From assembly GCF_009663685.2 (NCBI RefSeq), contig NZ_RCOG02000037.1:1-64000 (forward strand): 64,000 nt of DNA, read 5' to 3'. The position numbers and the translations under genes are program-made. The notes under the pieces are model-generated. The model had not been told where the DNA came from and searched no databases. It saw nothing but the letters and a program-made list of their open reading frames with translations. The stretch comes from Cupriavidus sp. U2 (lineage in GTDB: Bacteria; Pseudomonadota; Gammaproteobacteria; Burkholderiales; Burkholderiaceae). Each line of letters begins with the position of its first letter. Position 1 is the first letter of the stretch. This document shows positions 8,171 to 16,935 of the stretch, piece after piece.

Positions 8171-9343
8171 TCAGTCCGAACCCAGCGCGAGATCGCTGGG
8201 CCGGCGTTTTTCGATATGGAACTTGAGCAGCGCCGCGCTGCGGAAGATGCCGTGCGCGAACTTGCCATAGGGCAAGGTCAGGAACAGCGCCATCACAATG
8301 CCCAGGTGGATGGCCAGCAGCGCGGCCATGGCACCGGTGTCGCGGAACGCCAGCAGCGCCAGACCGCTTGCGCTGGTCAGGAACAGCAGCGCGATGAAGC
8401 CACGGTCCATCGGCTTCTGCTTCGTATCCATCGTGCGCACGTCGCGCTTCAGGTTCAGCCACAGCAGGCCGGCCGGCCCGATCAGCAGGCCGATGCCGCC
8501 CGCGATGCCCAGCAGCACCGGCAGGCTTGTGACCGGATACGGCGCGTGCAGGTCCAGCAGATAGTGGTACAGCGTGGCCACGGCAGTCGCCGCAAAGCAG
8601 AGCATGAAACCGTAGAACGTGAAGTGATGGAAGCGGCGGCGCAGCAGCGTGAAGGCGTCGTCGTCATTGTTGCAGCCCTGCCCGTGCCCGCCATCCAGAT
8701 ACTTCAGCTTCAGCGCATCGTGTACCGCGCCGCCCGCGGCGGCCCCACGCTCGTCGCCGCTGCGCGTGCCCGGCGTGACCTTGCGCCAGAACCGCGTCAC
8801 GCCGATACCCAGCGCCCCGCAGGCAAACAGGAACACCACGCCGAACATGGCCGCCAGCAGGTTGTGCGGGAAGATCGCGTAGAAATTGCCGGCCAGCGGT
8901 TCATGCCAGAGCGTGCCACGCATCGTCAGCACCATCAGCAGGAACAGCGCCAGGCCGCCGGCCAGTGCCAGCGCCATCGTCACGCCGGCGCGCCGGTACA
9001 GGCCGCCCAGCGCGGCCGGAAACGCGTAGTCGCCATAGGTCTGCACGCGGACCTTGGCCATTGCCTGAGGAATGTTGACGGCAAACTCATGCGGCGGCGC
9101 GTACTGGCACGCGTGATAGCAGGCGCCGCAGTTGTGGCACAGGTTGGCCAGGTAGTGGATATCCGCCTTGGGGAATTCCAGCCGGCGCGTCATGGCCGGG
9201 AAGACCGCGCAGAACCCTTCGCAGTAGCGGCAGGCATTGCAGATCTGCAGGGTACGGGCTACTTCGGCCTCGTCGCCGGTCAGGGGCAGCGCACCGTTTG
9301 CCAGCGCCGCCGCCTCGCGCGTCAGCGCTTCAAGATGTTGCAT
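8171..9343 (-). CDS. tcuB: TcuB: iron-sulfur/cytochrome b-type membrane electron carrier of tricarballylate oxidation
   Basis: TcuB re-oxidises the flavin of TcuA and passes electrons to the respiratory chain. This 390-residue protein has two 4Fe-4S motifs at Cys35/38/41/45 and Cys69/72/75/79. About six hydrophobic membrane segments follow from about residue 105 to the end, with His residues that could ligate heme (for example RFHHFTFYGF). The start is ATG 9343 with AGAGGA just upstream. It overlaps the end of tcuA by 14 bases, so the two are translationally linked. Related membrane proteins serve citrate or other polycarboxylate oxidation, so tricarballylate itself is only the likeliest substrate. 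Confidence 0.88.
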   Translation of the reverse strand: MQHLEALTREAAALANGALPLTGDEAEVARTLQICNACRYCEGFCAVFPAMTRRLEFPKADIHYLANLCHNCGACYHACQYAPPHEFAVNIPQAMAKVRVQTYGDYAFPAALGGLYRRAGVTMALALAGGLALFLLMVLTMRGTLWHEPLAGNFYAIFPHNLLAAMFGVVFLFACGALGIGVTRFWRKVTPGTRSGDERGAAAGGAVHDALKLKYLDGGHGQGCNNDDDAFTLLRRRFHHFTFYGFMLCFAATAVATLYHYLLDLHAPYPVTSLPVLLGIAGGIGLLIGPAGLLWLNLKRDVRTMDTKQKPMDRGFIALLFLTSASGLALLAFRDTGAMAALLAIHLGIVMALFLTLPYGKFAHGIFRSAALLKFHIEKRRPSDLALGSD

Positions 9344-10769
9344 GTTCCTCTTCCCGTGATGCCTGAATTGCCGCGCCTGCGTGGCGGGCCGTGTGCGCCG
9401 CCCTGGCGGCCTGGGTGCCGGCGATACGGCCGAATGCCGTGCCGATGGCCATGCCCACGCCGGCCGTATAGCCCTTGCCCAGCACATTGCCGGCCATCAT
9501 CTCGCCCGCCACGAACAGGTTCTGGCTGGGCTTGCCACCAAAATGCGCGGCCGCTTCCTGGTTCACCTTGAGCCCCAGATAGGTGAAGGTGATGCCGGGA
9601 CGCAGCGCGTAGCCGAAGAATGGCGCGGTGTCGATGGGCCGGGCCCAGTGCGTCTTGGCCGGGGTCACGCCTTCGGTGTGGCAATCGTCCAGCGTCGTAT
9701 GGTCGAACTTGCCTACGCGGCACGCGGCGTTGTACTCGTTGATGGTGCGGATGAAGGTGGCTTCGTCCAGCCCCAGCTTGCGCGCCAGTTCGGGCAGCGT
9801 ATCGGCCTTCACGCCGGGGAACACGGGCGGCATGAAGCGCCCCACGGCCTTGGCGTCGATGATCGAGTAGCCGATCTGCTGCGGCTGCTGCGCCACCAGG
9901 CGGCCCCAGATCGCGTACCGCTTGGGCCAGAAGTCCTCGCCCTCGTCATAGAAGCGCTCGGCTTTGGCATTCAGCACCACGCCCAGCGACACGCAGTCGA
10001 TCCGCGTGCAGATGCCGCCGTCATAGAGTGGCGCGCGGGCGTCGATGGCCACGCAGTGCGACTGCGACGGATCGCCGATGGCGTCGGCGCCCTGGGCGAT
10101 CATGTGCTTGAGTAGCACGCCCATGTTGAAGCGGGTGCCGCGGATCAGGAAGTTGTCCGCGGGCCATTCGCCGCGCTCGTTCTGGCCCCAGGCCTCGCGC
10201 AGCCATTCGCGGTTCGATTCGAAGCCGCCGGCCGCCAGCACGCAGGCGCGGGCCTCGATACGCTCGCCGCCGATACGCGCCGCCACAAAGCGGCTGCCGT
10301 CGAGTTCGATCGCATCGACCGGCGCGTTGTAGCGGATCTGCACGCCCAGCCGTTCGGCGCTGCGGTAGTACGCATTGACCAGCGCCTTGCCGCCGCCCAT
10401 GAAGAACGCGTTGGTGCGCGCCACGTGCAGGGCGCCCGACAGCGGCGGCTGGAAGTGCACACCGTGGCTGCGCATCCAGTCGCGGCAGGTCGACGACGCG
10501 CGGATGGCCAGCCGGGCCAGCGTCTCGTCAGTCAGGCCGCCTGTGACCTTGAGCAGGTCCTGCCAGTATTCCTCTTCGGGATAGGCGTCGACCAGCACGT
10601 CCTGCGGCGCGTCGTGCATGCAGCGCAGGTTGCGGGTGTGGGAAGAATTGCCGCCGCGCCATTCGCGTGGCGCGGCTTCCAGCAGCATGACGCTGGCGCC
10701 GGCCTCGCGGGCCATCAGTGCGGCGCAGAGGGCGGCGTTGCCGCCACCGATTACCAGGACGTCGATCAT
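9330..10769 (-). CDS. tcuA: TcuA: FAD-dependent tricarballylate dehydrogenase
   Basis: TcuA oxidises tricarballylate to cis-aconitate, which enters the TCA cycle. This 479-residue flavoprotein begins with the dinucleotide-binding motif VIGGGNAALCAALMAREAG (residues about 5-23). It has the fumarate reductase/succinate dehydrogenase-type core and the C-terminal FAD segment FVAGEMMAGNVLGKGYTAG. The stretch EWRGGNSSHTRNLRCMHD is typical of TcuA. The start is ATG 10769. The Salmonella MFS transporter TcuC is absent, so uptake may use the Bug receptors nearby. A LysR-type palindrome lies about 130 bases upstream, but no LysR gene is adjacent. Confidence 0.88.
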   Translation of the reverse strand: MIDVLVIGGGNAALCAALMAREAGASVMLLEAAPREWRGGNSSHTRNLRCMHDAPQDVLVDAYPEEEYWQDLLKVTGGLTDETLARLAIRASSTCRDWMRSHGVHFQPPLSGALHVARTNAFFMGGGKALVNAYYRSAERLGVQIRYNAPVDAIELDGSRFVAARIGGERIEARACVLAAGGFESNREWLREAWGQNERGEWPADNFLIRGTRFNMGVLLKHMIAQGADAIGDPSQSHCVAIDARAPLYDGGICTRIDCVSLGVVLNAKAERFYDEGEDFWPKRYAIWGRLVAQQPQQIGYSIIDAKAVGRFMPPVFPGVKADTLPELARKLGLDEATFIRTINEYNAACRVGKFDHTTLDDCHTEGVTPAKTHWARPIDTAPFFGYALRPGITFTYLGLKVNQEAAAHFGGKPSQNLFVAGEMMAGNVLGKGYTAGVGMAIGTAFGRIAGTQAARAAHTARHAGAAIQASREEEHATS

Positions 10770-10889
10770 GCGCGGACGCCCTGCCTGCGGGGATTGTGAG
10801 TGGGGATGGACACGGCGATCTATGCCTTCGTGAGTCTGTTCCGCGACTCTATCCGCAGGGCGAAACGCTGCTAAGCCCTTGCGCGGCAT

Positions 10890-10930
10890 GGGGGTATCAC
10901 GATTCGTGATGGGTGCCCCGCGATACCCCC
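10890..10930. promoter_or_regulatory. Candidate LysR-type operator upstream of tcuA, inside a larger inverted repeat
   Basis: ATCACGATTCGTGAT at 10896-10910 is a perfect 7-base-arm inverted repeat around one central base. It contains the T-N11-A pattern typical of LysR-type regulators. It is flanked by a second inverted repeat, GGGGGTATC (10890-10898) and GATACCCCC (10922-10930). It lies in the 201-base gap between the GGT stop and the tcuA start. Salmonella tcu genes are controlled by the LysR-type TcuR, which makes such a site plausible, but which regulator binds here is unknown. Confidence 0.5.
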
Positions 10931-10970
10931 GCTGCGATGCCGGGCCCTCTCCCCGGTCATCGCCCGCCGG

Positions 10971-12560
10971 TCAGAATCCTACGGCCTGCCCGTCGCGGCG
11001 CGAGTCCGATGCGGCGATATAGCCATGTTCCGCCTTGTAGATCAGCTGGGCGGAGCCGAATGCCAGGCTGTCGCGCGGCGCCACCTCCACCCGGTGGCCA
11101 CGCTCGCGCAGCACGGCCACCACATCGGCCGGCAGGTGGTGTTCGACGTTGACTACCGGCCCGTGCTCCACCCGGAAGCGCGGCGCGTCGCTCATCGCCT
11201 GGGGGTTCTGCCCGAACGCGGCCAGCCGGGCCATCATCTGAACGTGGCCCTGCGCCTGCATCGACCCGCCCATCACGCCGAACGACATCACCGGTGCCCC
11301 ATTGCGGGTGACAAAGCCCGGGATGATCGTGTGCATCGGCTGTTTGCCGGGCGCCACGCAATTGGCGTGGCCCGGCTTCAGGTTGAAGCCTTCGCCCCGG
11401 TTGTGCAGGGAAATGCCCGTGCCCGGCACCACGACGCCCGAGCCAAACCCGCGATAGTTCGACTGGATGAACGACACCATCGAGCCCGCCGCGTCGGCCG
11501 CCGTCAGGTACACGGTGCCGCCGATCTTCGGCATGCCCGCCGACGGCGTGCCCGCGCGCTTCAGGTCGATCAGTGCGGCGCGTTCGGCCAGGTATGCCGG
11601 GTCCAGGAACGAAGCCGGCGCGTGCTGCATCGTCGCCGGGTCCGACACATGCCGGTGCAGGTCGGCAAAGGCCAGCTTCATGGCTTCGATGCCGACGTGG
11701 TAGAAATCGGCGCTGTCCACGCCCATGCCTTCCAGGTCGAAGCGATCCAGAATGCCCAGGCCGATCAGCGCGGCAATGCCCTGGCCGTTGGGCGGAATCT
11801 CGTGCAGCGTGTAGCCACGGAAGTCCTGCTTCATCGGCTCGACCCAGGCCGGCTGATGCGCGGCCAGATCGCCGGCACGCAGCGCGCCGCCCGTTTCCTG
11901 GGCAAAGGCCACGATGCGCTCGGCCAGTTCGCCCCGATAGAAGCTCTCGCCATCGCTCTCGGCGATCTTGCGCAGCGTGGCGGCCTGCTCCGGAAAACGC
12001 CACCGCTCGCCGGCCTGCGGCGCCCGGCCGTTGGGCATGAAGGCCTTGGCAAAGCCGGGCTGGTCGCGCAGCACCGGCACCTGCGCGGCCCACTGGCGCG
12101 CGATCTGCGGCGACACCATGAAGCCCTGCTCCGCGTATTCGATGGCCGGCACGAACAACCGCGCGAACGGCAGCTTGCCGAAGCGCGCCGACAGCGCCTT
12201 CCAGCCCGCCACCTGGCCTGGCACCGTCACCGTGTCCCAGCCGACCGACGGCATGCGGTCGCGTCCGGCGAAGTAATCGGGCGTCCAGGCCGCCGGCGCG
12301 CGGCCGCTGGAATTCAGGCCGTAGAGCTGCCCTTCATGCCAGACCAGCGTGAACATGTCGCCGCCGATGCCGTTCATGACAGGCTCCACCACGGTCAGCG
12401 CAATGGCCGTGGCAATCGCGCTGTCGATGGCGTTGCCACCTTCGTAGAGCATGCGCAAGCCAGCCTGCGCGGCCAGCGGCTGGCTGGTGCTGACGGCGTT
12501 GGCGGCCAGCAGCGGCATCTTCTGGGACGGATACGGGAAAGACCAATCTAAAGGCAACAT
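10971..12560 (-). CDS. Gamma-glutamyltransferase/hydrolase family protein (529 aa)
   Basis: An Ntn-hydrolase of the gamma-glutamyltranspeptidase family, which autocleaves before a catalytic Thr. That residue is probably the Thr of GGTVYLTAADAAGS (about residue 348), the expected start of the small subunit. Large-subunit hallmarks include GGNAIDSAIATAIALTVVEP and GIGGDMFTLVW. It lacks an obvious signal peptide, unlike secreted glutathione-degrading enzymes, so a cytoplasmic role in catabolism is likely. The usual TTH at the nucleophile is TVY here, a variation seen in hydrolase-type members. The start is ATG 12560. It sits 71 bases after a tctC gene, an arrangement repeated at 26.9-29.5 kb. 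Confidence 0.87.
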   Translation of the reverse strand: MLPLDWSFPYPSQKMPLLAANAVSTSQPLAAQAGLRMLYEGGNAIDSAIATAIALTVVEPVMNGIGGDMFTLVWHEGQLYGLNSSGRAPAAWTPDYFAGRDRMPSVGWDTVTVPGQVAGWKALSARFGKLPFARLFVPAIEYAEQGFMVSPQIARQWAAQVPVLRDQPGFAKAFMPNGRAPQAGERWRFPEQAATLRKIAESDGESFYRGELAERIVAFAQETGGALRAGDLAAHQPAWVEPMKQDFRGYTLHEIPPNGQGIAALIGLGILDRFDLEGMGVDSADFYHVGIEAMKLAFADLHRHVSDPATMQHAPASFLDPAYLAERAALIDLKRAGTPSAGMPKIGGTVYLTAADAAGSMVSFIQSNYRGFGSGVVVPGTGISLHNRGEGFNLKPGHANCVAPGKQPMHTIIPGFVTRNGAPVMSFGVMGGSMQAQGHVQMMARLAAFGQNPQAMSDAPRFRVEHGPVVNVEHHLPADVVAVLRERGHRVEVAPRDSLAFGSAQLIYKAEHGYIAASDSRRDGQAVGF

Positions 12561-12631
12561 GGGCGGAACAGGTAAGAAAGTCAGGACATGGCGCGCCGGC
12601 AGGCGGCGCCACGAGGGTTGCTGCGGCAGCG

Positions 12632-13609
12632 TTACTGCAGGGCGACGCCGGACTGCTTCACGAGCTTCTCCGTGCGCGGGATCTCCGCGTTGATCATCGC
12701 CGTGAAGTCGTTGACACTGCCGCCACGCGGCTCGGCGCCGGTCGCGGCCAGCTTTTCGCGGAAGTCGGGCGTGGCCAGCAGCTTGTTGATCGACGTATTG
12801 AGCTTGACCACCACATCGGCCGGCGTGCCCTTGGGTGCCACGATGCCATACCACGGCGCGATATCGAAGCCTGCGTAGCCCTGCTCGGCAATGGTCGGGA
12901 TTTCGGGCGCCTGCGGCGAACGCCTTGCCGTGGACATGCCCAGCGCGCGCAGCTTGCCCGCCTTCACGTAGGGCAGGCCGGTCATGATGGTGTCGAAGTA
13001 CATGGACACCTGGCCCGACAACAGCGCCGGAATCGCCTCGCCCGCGCCCTTGTACGGCACGTGGACGATGTCGATGCCGGCAACGGCCTTGAGCATTTCA
13101 CCGGCGATATGCGACGTCGTACCGGTACCAAACGATGCGTACGAGAGCTTGCCCGGGTTGGCCTTCGCATAGGCCACCATCTCGGGCAGCGTCTTGAACG
13201 GCAGCGACGGATTCGACAGCAGGATGTTCGGGGTGATCGCCACCACGGCAACCTTCTCGAAGGCGTCCGGGTCGTAGCTCAGCTTCTTGTACAGGAAGCG
13301 GTTGGTCACCATCGACGCCGGCCCCGACATCAGCAGCGTATAGCCGTCGCCCGACGCACGCGCCGCGACTTCGCTGCCGATCATGGCCGCCGCGCCGGGC
13401 CGGTTTTCCACCACGAAGCTCTGACCGTACTCCCTGGCCAGGCCGGCGCCCAGTTGCCGCGTGATCAGGTCGGTGGCCGAGCCGGCCTGGAACGGCACCA
13501 CGATGCGCACCGGCTGCGTGGGCCAGTCGCGCCCGCCTTGCGCCTGCGCCAGCGACGACGCGGCGATCAGGCCGATGGAAAGTAGTGCTCGGAAAGAAGA
13601 GAAACGCAT
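12632..13609 (-). CDS. Bug/TctC-family periplasmic solute-binding protein (325 aa)
   Basis: A second Bug receptor in this block. The signal peptide is residues 1-23 (FRALLSIGLIAASSLAQAQ). Mature-protein hallmarks are WPTQPVRIVVPFQAGSATD, NRPGAAAMIG, GTGTTSHIAGEML and HVPYKGAGEAIP. The start is ATG 13609 with GAGGGT about seven bases upstream, and an upstream in-frame extension has no ribosome site. It leads into the GGT gene 71 bases downstream, so the pair is probably cotranscribed. The ligand is unknown, and a gamma-glutamyl or amino-dicarboxylate compound is suggested by the partner enzyme. Confidence 0.92.
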   Translation of the reverse strand: MRFSSFRALLSIGLIAASSLAQAQGGRDWPTQPVRIVVPFQAGSATDLITRQLGAGLAREYGQSFVVENRPGAAAMIGSEVAARASGDGYTLLMSGPASMVTNRFLYKKLSYDPDAFEKVAVVAITPNILLSNPSLPFKTLPEMVAYAKANPGKLSYASFGTGTTSHIAGEMLKAVAGIDIVHVPYKGAGEAIPALLSGQVSMYFDTIMTGLPYVKAGKLRALGMSTARRSPQAPEIPTIAEQGYAGFDIAPWYGIVAPKGTPADVVVKLNTSINKLLATPDFREKLAATGAEPRGGSVNDFTAMINAEIPRTEKLVKQSGVALQ

Positions 13610-13910
13610 GTCTGTACCCTCATTGAATCGAACGATGGTCATCCGCGCGAACACGCCGGATGCCACCATTCCGTCCGCAATTTGCGTGCCACTGGCATCG
13701 CCGCGTCGTTGACACGAGCCCCGTCCGCCCCCTTCAGATCGATGAAGTTTGCGTATCTGGCGCACCGGTTTGGTTAGCCTTGCCGGTGCGCCCGCAGGCT
13801 GGTGTTGTCTCGCTGGTGCCAAGGCACTATTGGTGTGCCCGGCGCTCTCTCTGGATGGTGCTTGCTGCGTGTTGTCGCAGGCCCACGGCCCGTGGCCTGC
13901 GCCAGTGGCT
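13610..13910. other. 301-base intergenic region between gabT and tctC, with two hairpins
   Basis: No convincing gene is present. It contains two strong inverted repeats. One is 13759-13792 with perfect 10-base arms (GGCGCACCGG and CCGGTGCGCC) around a 14-base loop. The other is 13876-13901 with 8-base arms (CGCAGGCC and GGCCTGCG), ten bases past the gabT stop. Neither has a U-tract, so they are not classical intrinsic terminators. The 13876 hairpin may stabilise the gabT 3-prime end. The promoter of the downstream tctC-GGT pair should lie in the part near 13610-13700. Confidence 0.55.
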
Positions 13911-15176
13911 TCAGTCGACCAGCGCCCTGGCCAGCACGGCCAGCGCCGCGTCGAACTGCGCCTGCGGAATCGTCAGCGGATACAGGAAGCGGATGACGTT
14001 GCCGTAGGTGCCGCAGGTCAGCAGGATCAGGCCCGCTTCCATCGCACGCGTCTGCACGCGCTTCGCATGCTCCGCGCTGGGCGCGCCGGTGGCCGGATCG
14101 ACGAACTCGGCAGCGATCATCGAACCCAGGCCGCGCACTTCGGCCATCGCCGGGCATTGCGCACGCAAGGCTTCGAGATGGGCCTGCAGTTGCGCGCCCA
14201 GTTGCGCGGCGCGCTCGCACAGCTGCTCGTCGGCGATGGTGTCGATCACGGCGTGGGCGGCGGCCACGGCCAGCGGATTGCCTGCATACGTGCCACCGAG
14301 CCCGCCAGGCAGTGGCGCGTCCATGATCTGCGCGCGGCCACACACGGCCGACAACGGCATGCCGCCGGCCAGGCTCTTGGCCATCGTGATCAGGTCCGGT
14401 TGCACGTCGTGGTGCGACATGGCAAACAGCTTGCCGGTACGCCCGAAGCCGGTCTGCACCTCGTCTGCGATCATCACGATGCCGTGCCGATCGCAGACGG
14501 CGCGCAGGCCTCGCATGAAATCGGCAGGCGCCGGCTGGAAGCCGCCTTCGCCCTGCACCGGCTCCACGATGATGGCGGCCACGCGTTGCGGATCGATATC
14601 GGTCTTGAACAGCATATCAAGCGCCTGCAGCGCCTGTTCCGTGCTCACGCCGTTCAGCGCGCCGGGAAACGGCGCGTGATAGATGTCCGAGGGGAAGGGT
14701 CCGAAGCCCACCTTGTACGGCACCACCTTGCCAGTCAGCGCCATGCCCAGCAGCGTGCGGCCGTGGAAGCCGCCGGCGAATGCGATGACGCCCGGGCGAC
14801 CCGTATGGGCACGCGCGATCTTGATCGCGTTTTCCACCGCTTCCGCGCCGGTCGTGAACAGCGCGGTCTTGTTGAGTCCGGTGATCGGCACCAGTGCGTT
14901 GATGCGCTCGGCCAGCGACACGTAGCTCTGATACGGCACGACCTGGTATGCGGTATGGGTGAAACGCTCCAGCTGGGCGGCCACGGCCTGCATCACGCGC
15001 GGATGCCGGTGCCCCGTGTTCAGCACGGCAATGCCGGCAGCGAAGTCCGTATAGGCGCGGCCTTCGACGTCCCACAGCGTCGCGTTCTCGGCGCGCTCGG
15101 CGTAGAAGTCGCACATCACGCCCACGCCGCGGGGCGTGGCAAGGCTGCGGCGTTGATTCAGTTCGATGTTTTTCAT
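13911..15176 (-). CDS. gabT: 4-aminobutyrate aminotransferase GabT (421 aa)
   Basis: A class III PLP-dependent aminotransferase converting GABA and 2-oxoglutarate to succinate semialdehyde and glutamate. Length and motifs match GabT: FAAGIAVLNTGHRHP near the N-terminus, TTGAEAVENAIKIARA, the substrate-site IVEPVQGEGGF, MIADEVQTGFGRTG, and the PLP Lys in TMAKSLAGGMPLSAV (about residue 264). The start is ATG 15176. It is divergent from a MocR/GabR-type regulator, a classic gabT-gabR arrangement. No succinate-semialdehyde dehydrogenase gene is adjacent. Some related enzymes prefer 5-aminovalerate. Confidence 0.92.
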   Translation of the reverse strand: MKNIELNQRRSLATPRGVGVMCDFYAERAENATLWDVEGRAYTDFAAGIAVLNTGHRHPRVMQAVAAQLERFTHTAYQVVPYQSYVSLAERINALVPITGLNKTALFTTGAEAVENAIKIARAHTGRPGVIAFAGGFHGRTLLGMALTGKVVPYKVGFGPFPSDIYHAPFPGALNGVSTEQALQALDMLFKTDIDPQRVAAIIVEPVQGEGGFQPAPADFMRGLRAVCDRHGIVMIADEVQTGFGRTGKLFAMSHHDVQPDLITMAKSLAGGMPLSAVCGRAQIMDAPLPGGLGGTYAGNPLAVAAAHAVIDTIADEQLCERAAQLGAQLQAHLEALRAQCPAMAEVRGLGSMIAAEFVDPATGAPSAEHAKRVQTRAMEAGLILLTCGTYGNVIRFLYPLTIPQAQFDAALAVLARALVD

Positions 15177-15316
15177 GGTCGGAATGCGAAGGGGGCAGGT
15201 CAGCGCCGGCAGCGGCCGCGCCGGATATCCGTCCAGCACTGCGCAGCGATTCCGCACATTTCAATCACATTTGGCCCTACAATCCAGCGCCACTTTCATA
15301 AATTCAATGGTGCCAA

Positions 15317-16837
15317 TTGAAATCGATCTGCGGTGACCTGCTGCTCCAGCGCCTGGGGCCCGATGGCCTGGCGGCCTTTGGCAAGCCCCTGAACCGGGGC
15401 CTGTATGCGTGCATCCGCGGCGCCATCCTCGATGGCAGCCTGGCGCCTGCCACCCGGTTGCCCCCGCAGCGCGACCTGGCGGCAGAGCTGGGCCTGTCGC
15501 GCAACACGGTGATGTACGCGTACGAGCAGCTGCTGGCCGAGGGCTATTTGCGGGCCCGCACGGGCAGCGGCACGTTTGTGGCCGATACGGCGCCCGAGAG
15601 CTACCTGAACGCCACGGCCGCCACGGTGGCGGAAGCGGGACCGCGCGAGATGCCGGGGCTGTCGGCCCGGGGCCGGCGGCTGATCGAAAATGCCTCGGCA
15701 TCGCCCACGCAGTGGGGGGCGTTCATGCCCGGCGTGCCCGATCTGCGCAGGTTTCCGCACCGGCGCTATGCCCAGATTTCGGCACGGCTGTGGCGCAATC
15801 CCCAGCCGGAATGGCTCAGCTACAGCCACGGCGGCGGATTGCCGGCCTTGCGCGAAGCCGTGGCAACGCATCTGCGTGTGGCGCGCTCGGTGCGCTGCGA
15901 CGCCGGACAGGTGCTGATTACCGAGGGCATCCACCAGGCCATCGATCTCGTGGTGCGCCTGCTGGGGTCGCCCGGCGACCAGGCCTGGGTGGAAGAACCC
16001 GGCTACTGGGGCATTCGCAGCGTGCTGCAGGTGTGCGACATCGGCATGGTGCCAATGCCCGTGGACGACGACGGGCTGACGCTGCCCGACACCGATACGA
16101 CGGCCGACGCGCCCCCGCCCCGCTTTGTCTTCGTGACACCGTCCCACCAGTACCCGATGGGCGCGGTCATGAGCCTGAAGCGCCGTCGCGCGCTGCTGGA
16201 GTTCGCGCGCCAGCACGGCAGCTGGATCGTCGAGGACGACTACGACAGCGAATTCCGCTTCTCGGGGCAGCCCATCCCGTCACTGCAGGGGATGGAGCCG
16301 GATGCCCCGGTGATCTACATCGGCACCTTCAGCAAGACGTTGTATCCGGGGCTGCGCATGGGCTACCTGGTATTGCCACGCGCCCTGGCCGCATCGTTCC
16401 AGACCGCACACGCCGATCTGTACCGCGCCGGCCACCTCATGACGCAGGCCACGGTGGCGGAGTTCATGCAGGCTGGCGATTATGCCGCCCACATCCGCCG
16501 CATGCGCCCGCTCTACGCCCGGCGCCGTGCGATGCTGGCGGACCTGATCGAGCGTTACCTGGGCCCCGCCGCGCTGAACCGCCAGGGCAGCAACGCGGGG
16601 CTGCACCTGGTACTGCGGCTGCCCGACGACGCCGACGACGTGGCCATCGCCGCCACGGCGCGCGAGCGCGGCATCATCGTCCGTCCGTTGTCGCGCTACT
16701 ACCTGGGGCAGACGGTCCAGAAGGGCCTGCTGCTCGGCTACGCCTGCGTGCCCGAGGAACATATCGGCCCGGCGTTCGACGTGCTGCTGGGCTGCCTGCC
16801 GGCCGGGCACCTGACGGGGACGCAAGCCCGCCAGTAG
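15317..16837 (+). CDS. MocR/GabR-type transcriptional regulator (GntR plus aminotransferase fold, 506 aa)
   Basis: Residues about 20-90 form a GntR winged helix (LPPQRDLAAELGLSRNTVMY then GYLRARTGSGTFVA). Residues about 130-490 form a class I aminotransferase-like domain with the PLP Lys in IGTFSKTLYPGLRMGYLV. Such regulators use PLP and an amino substrate as effector; GabR senses GABA and activates gabT. The start appears to be TTG 15317, since the ATG at 15307 is in another frame and hits a stop. The 140-base gap to the divergent gabT should carry its binding sites. PdxR-like function is the alternative, but the neighbour favours GabR. Confidence 0.88.
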   Translation: MKSICGDLLLQRLGPDGLAAFGKPLNRGLYACIRGAILDGSLAPATRLPPQRDLAAELGLSRNTVMYAYEQLLAEGYLRARTGSGTFVADTAPESYLNATAATVAEAGPREMPGLSARGRRLIENASASPTQWGAFMPGVPDLRRFPHRRYAQISARLWRNPQPEWLSYSHGGGLPALREAVATHLRVARSVRCDAGQVLITEGIHQAIDLVVRLLGSPGDQAWVEEPGYWGIRSVLQVCDIGMVPMPVDDDGLTLPDTDTTADAPPPRFVFVTPSHQYPMGAVMSLKRRRALLEFARQHGSWIVEDDYDSEFRFSGQPIPSLQGMEPDAPVIYIGTFSKTLYPGLRMGYLVLPRALAASFQTAHADLYRAGHLMTQATVAEFMQAGDYAAHIRRMRPLYARRRAMLADLIERYLGPAALNRQGSNAGLHLVLRLPDDADDVAIAATARERGIIVRPLSRYYLGQTVQKGLLLGYACVPEEHIGPAFDVLLGCLPAGHLTGTQARQ

Positions 16838-16935
16838 GTCGCCAGCCACGGCGATTGCCTAAAATCCAGTAGCAGCGACCGTGGCGGATGCCCTCCGCCC
16901 TCTGGACAACGCGGACACCGGCCGGGAGCGGAACG

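Noticed and set aside
8135..9571. Long plus-strand open frame of about 478 codons across tcuB
   Set aside because: It is antisense to tcuB, which has intact iron-sulfur motifs and membrane segments. The plus-strand frame is His/Gln/Arg-rich, as expected for the complement of a GC-rich gene.
10971..12854. Longer start for the GGT gene at 12854
   Set aside because: The extra 98 residues would lie inside the upstream tctC gene in another frame and are Arg/Gln/Pro-rich. ATG 12560 begins the conserved region.
13876..13901. Hairpin after gabT as an intrinsic terminator
   Set aside because: The stem is good, but there is no T-tract on the minus strand, so it is noted only as a hairpin.
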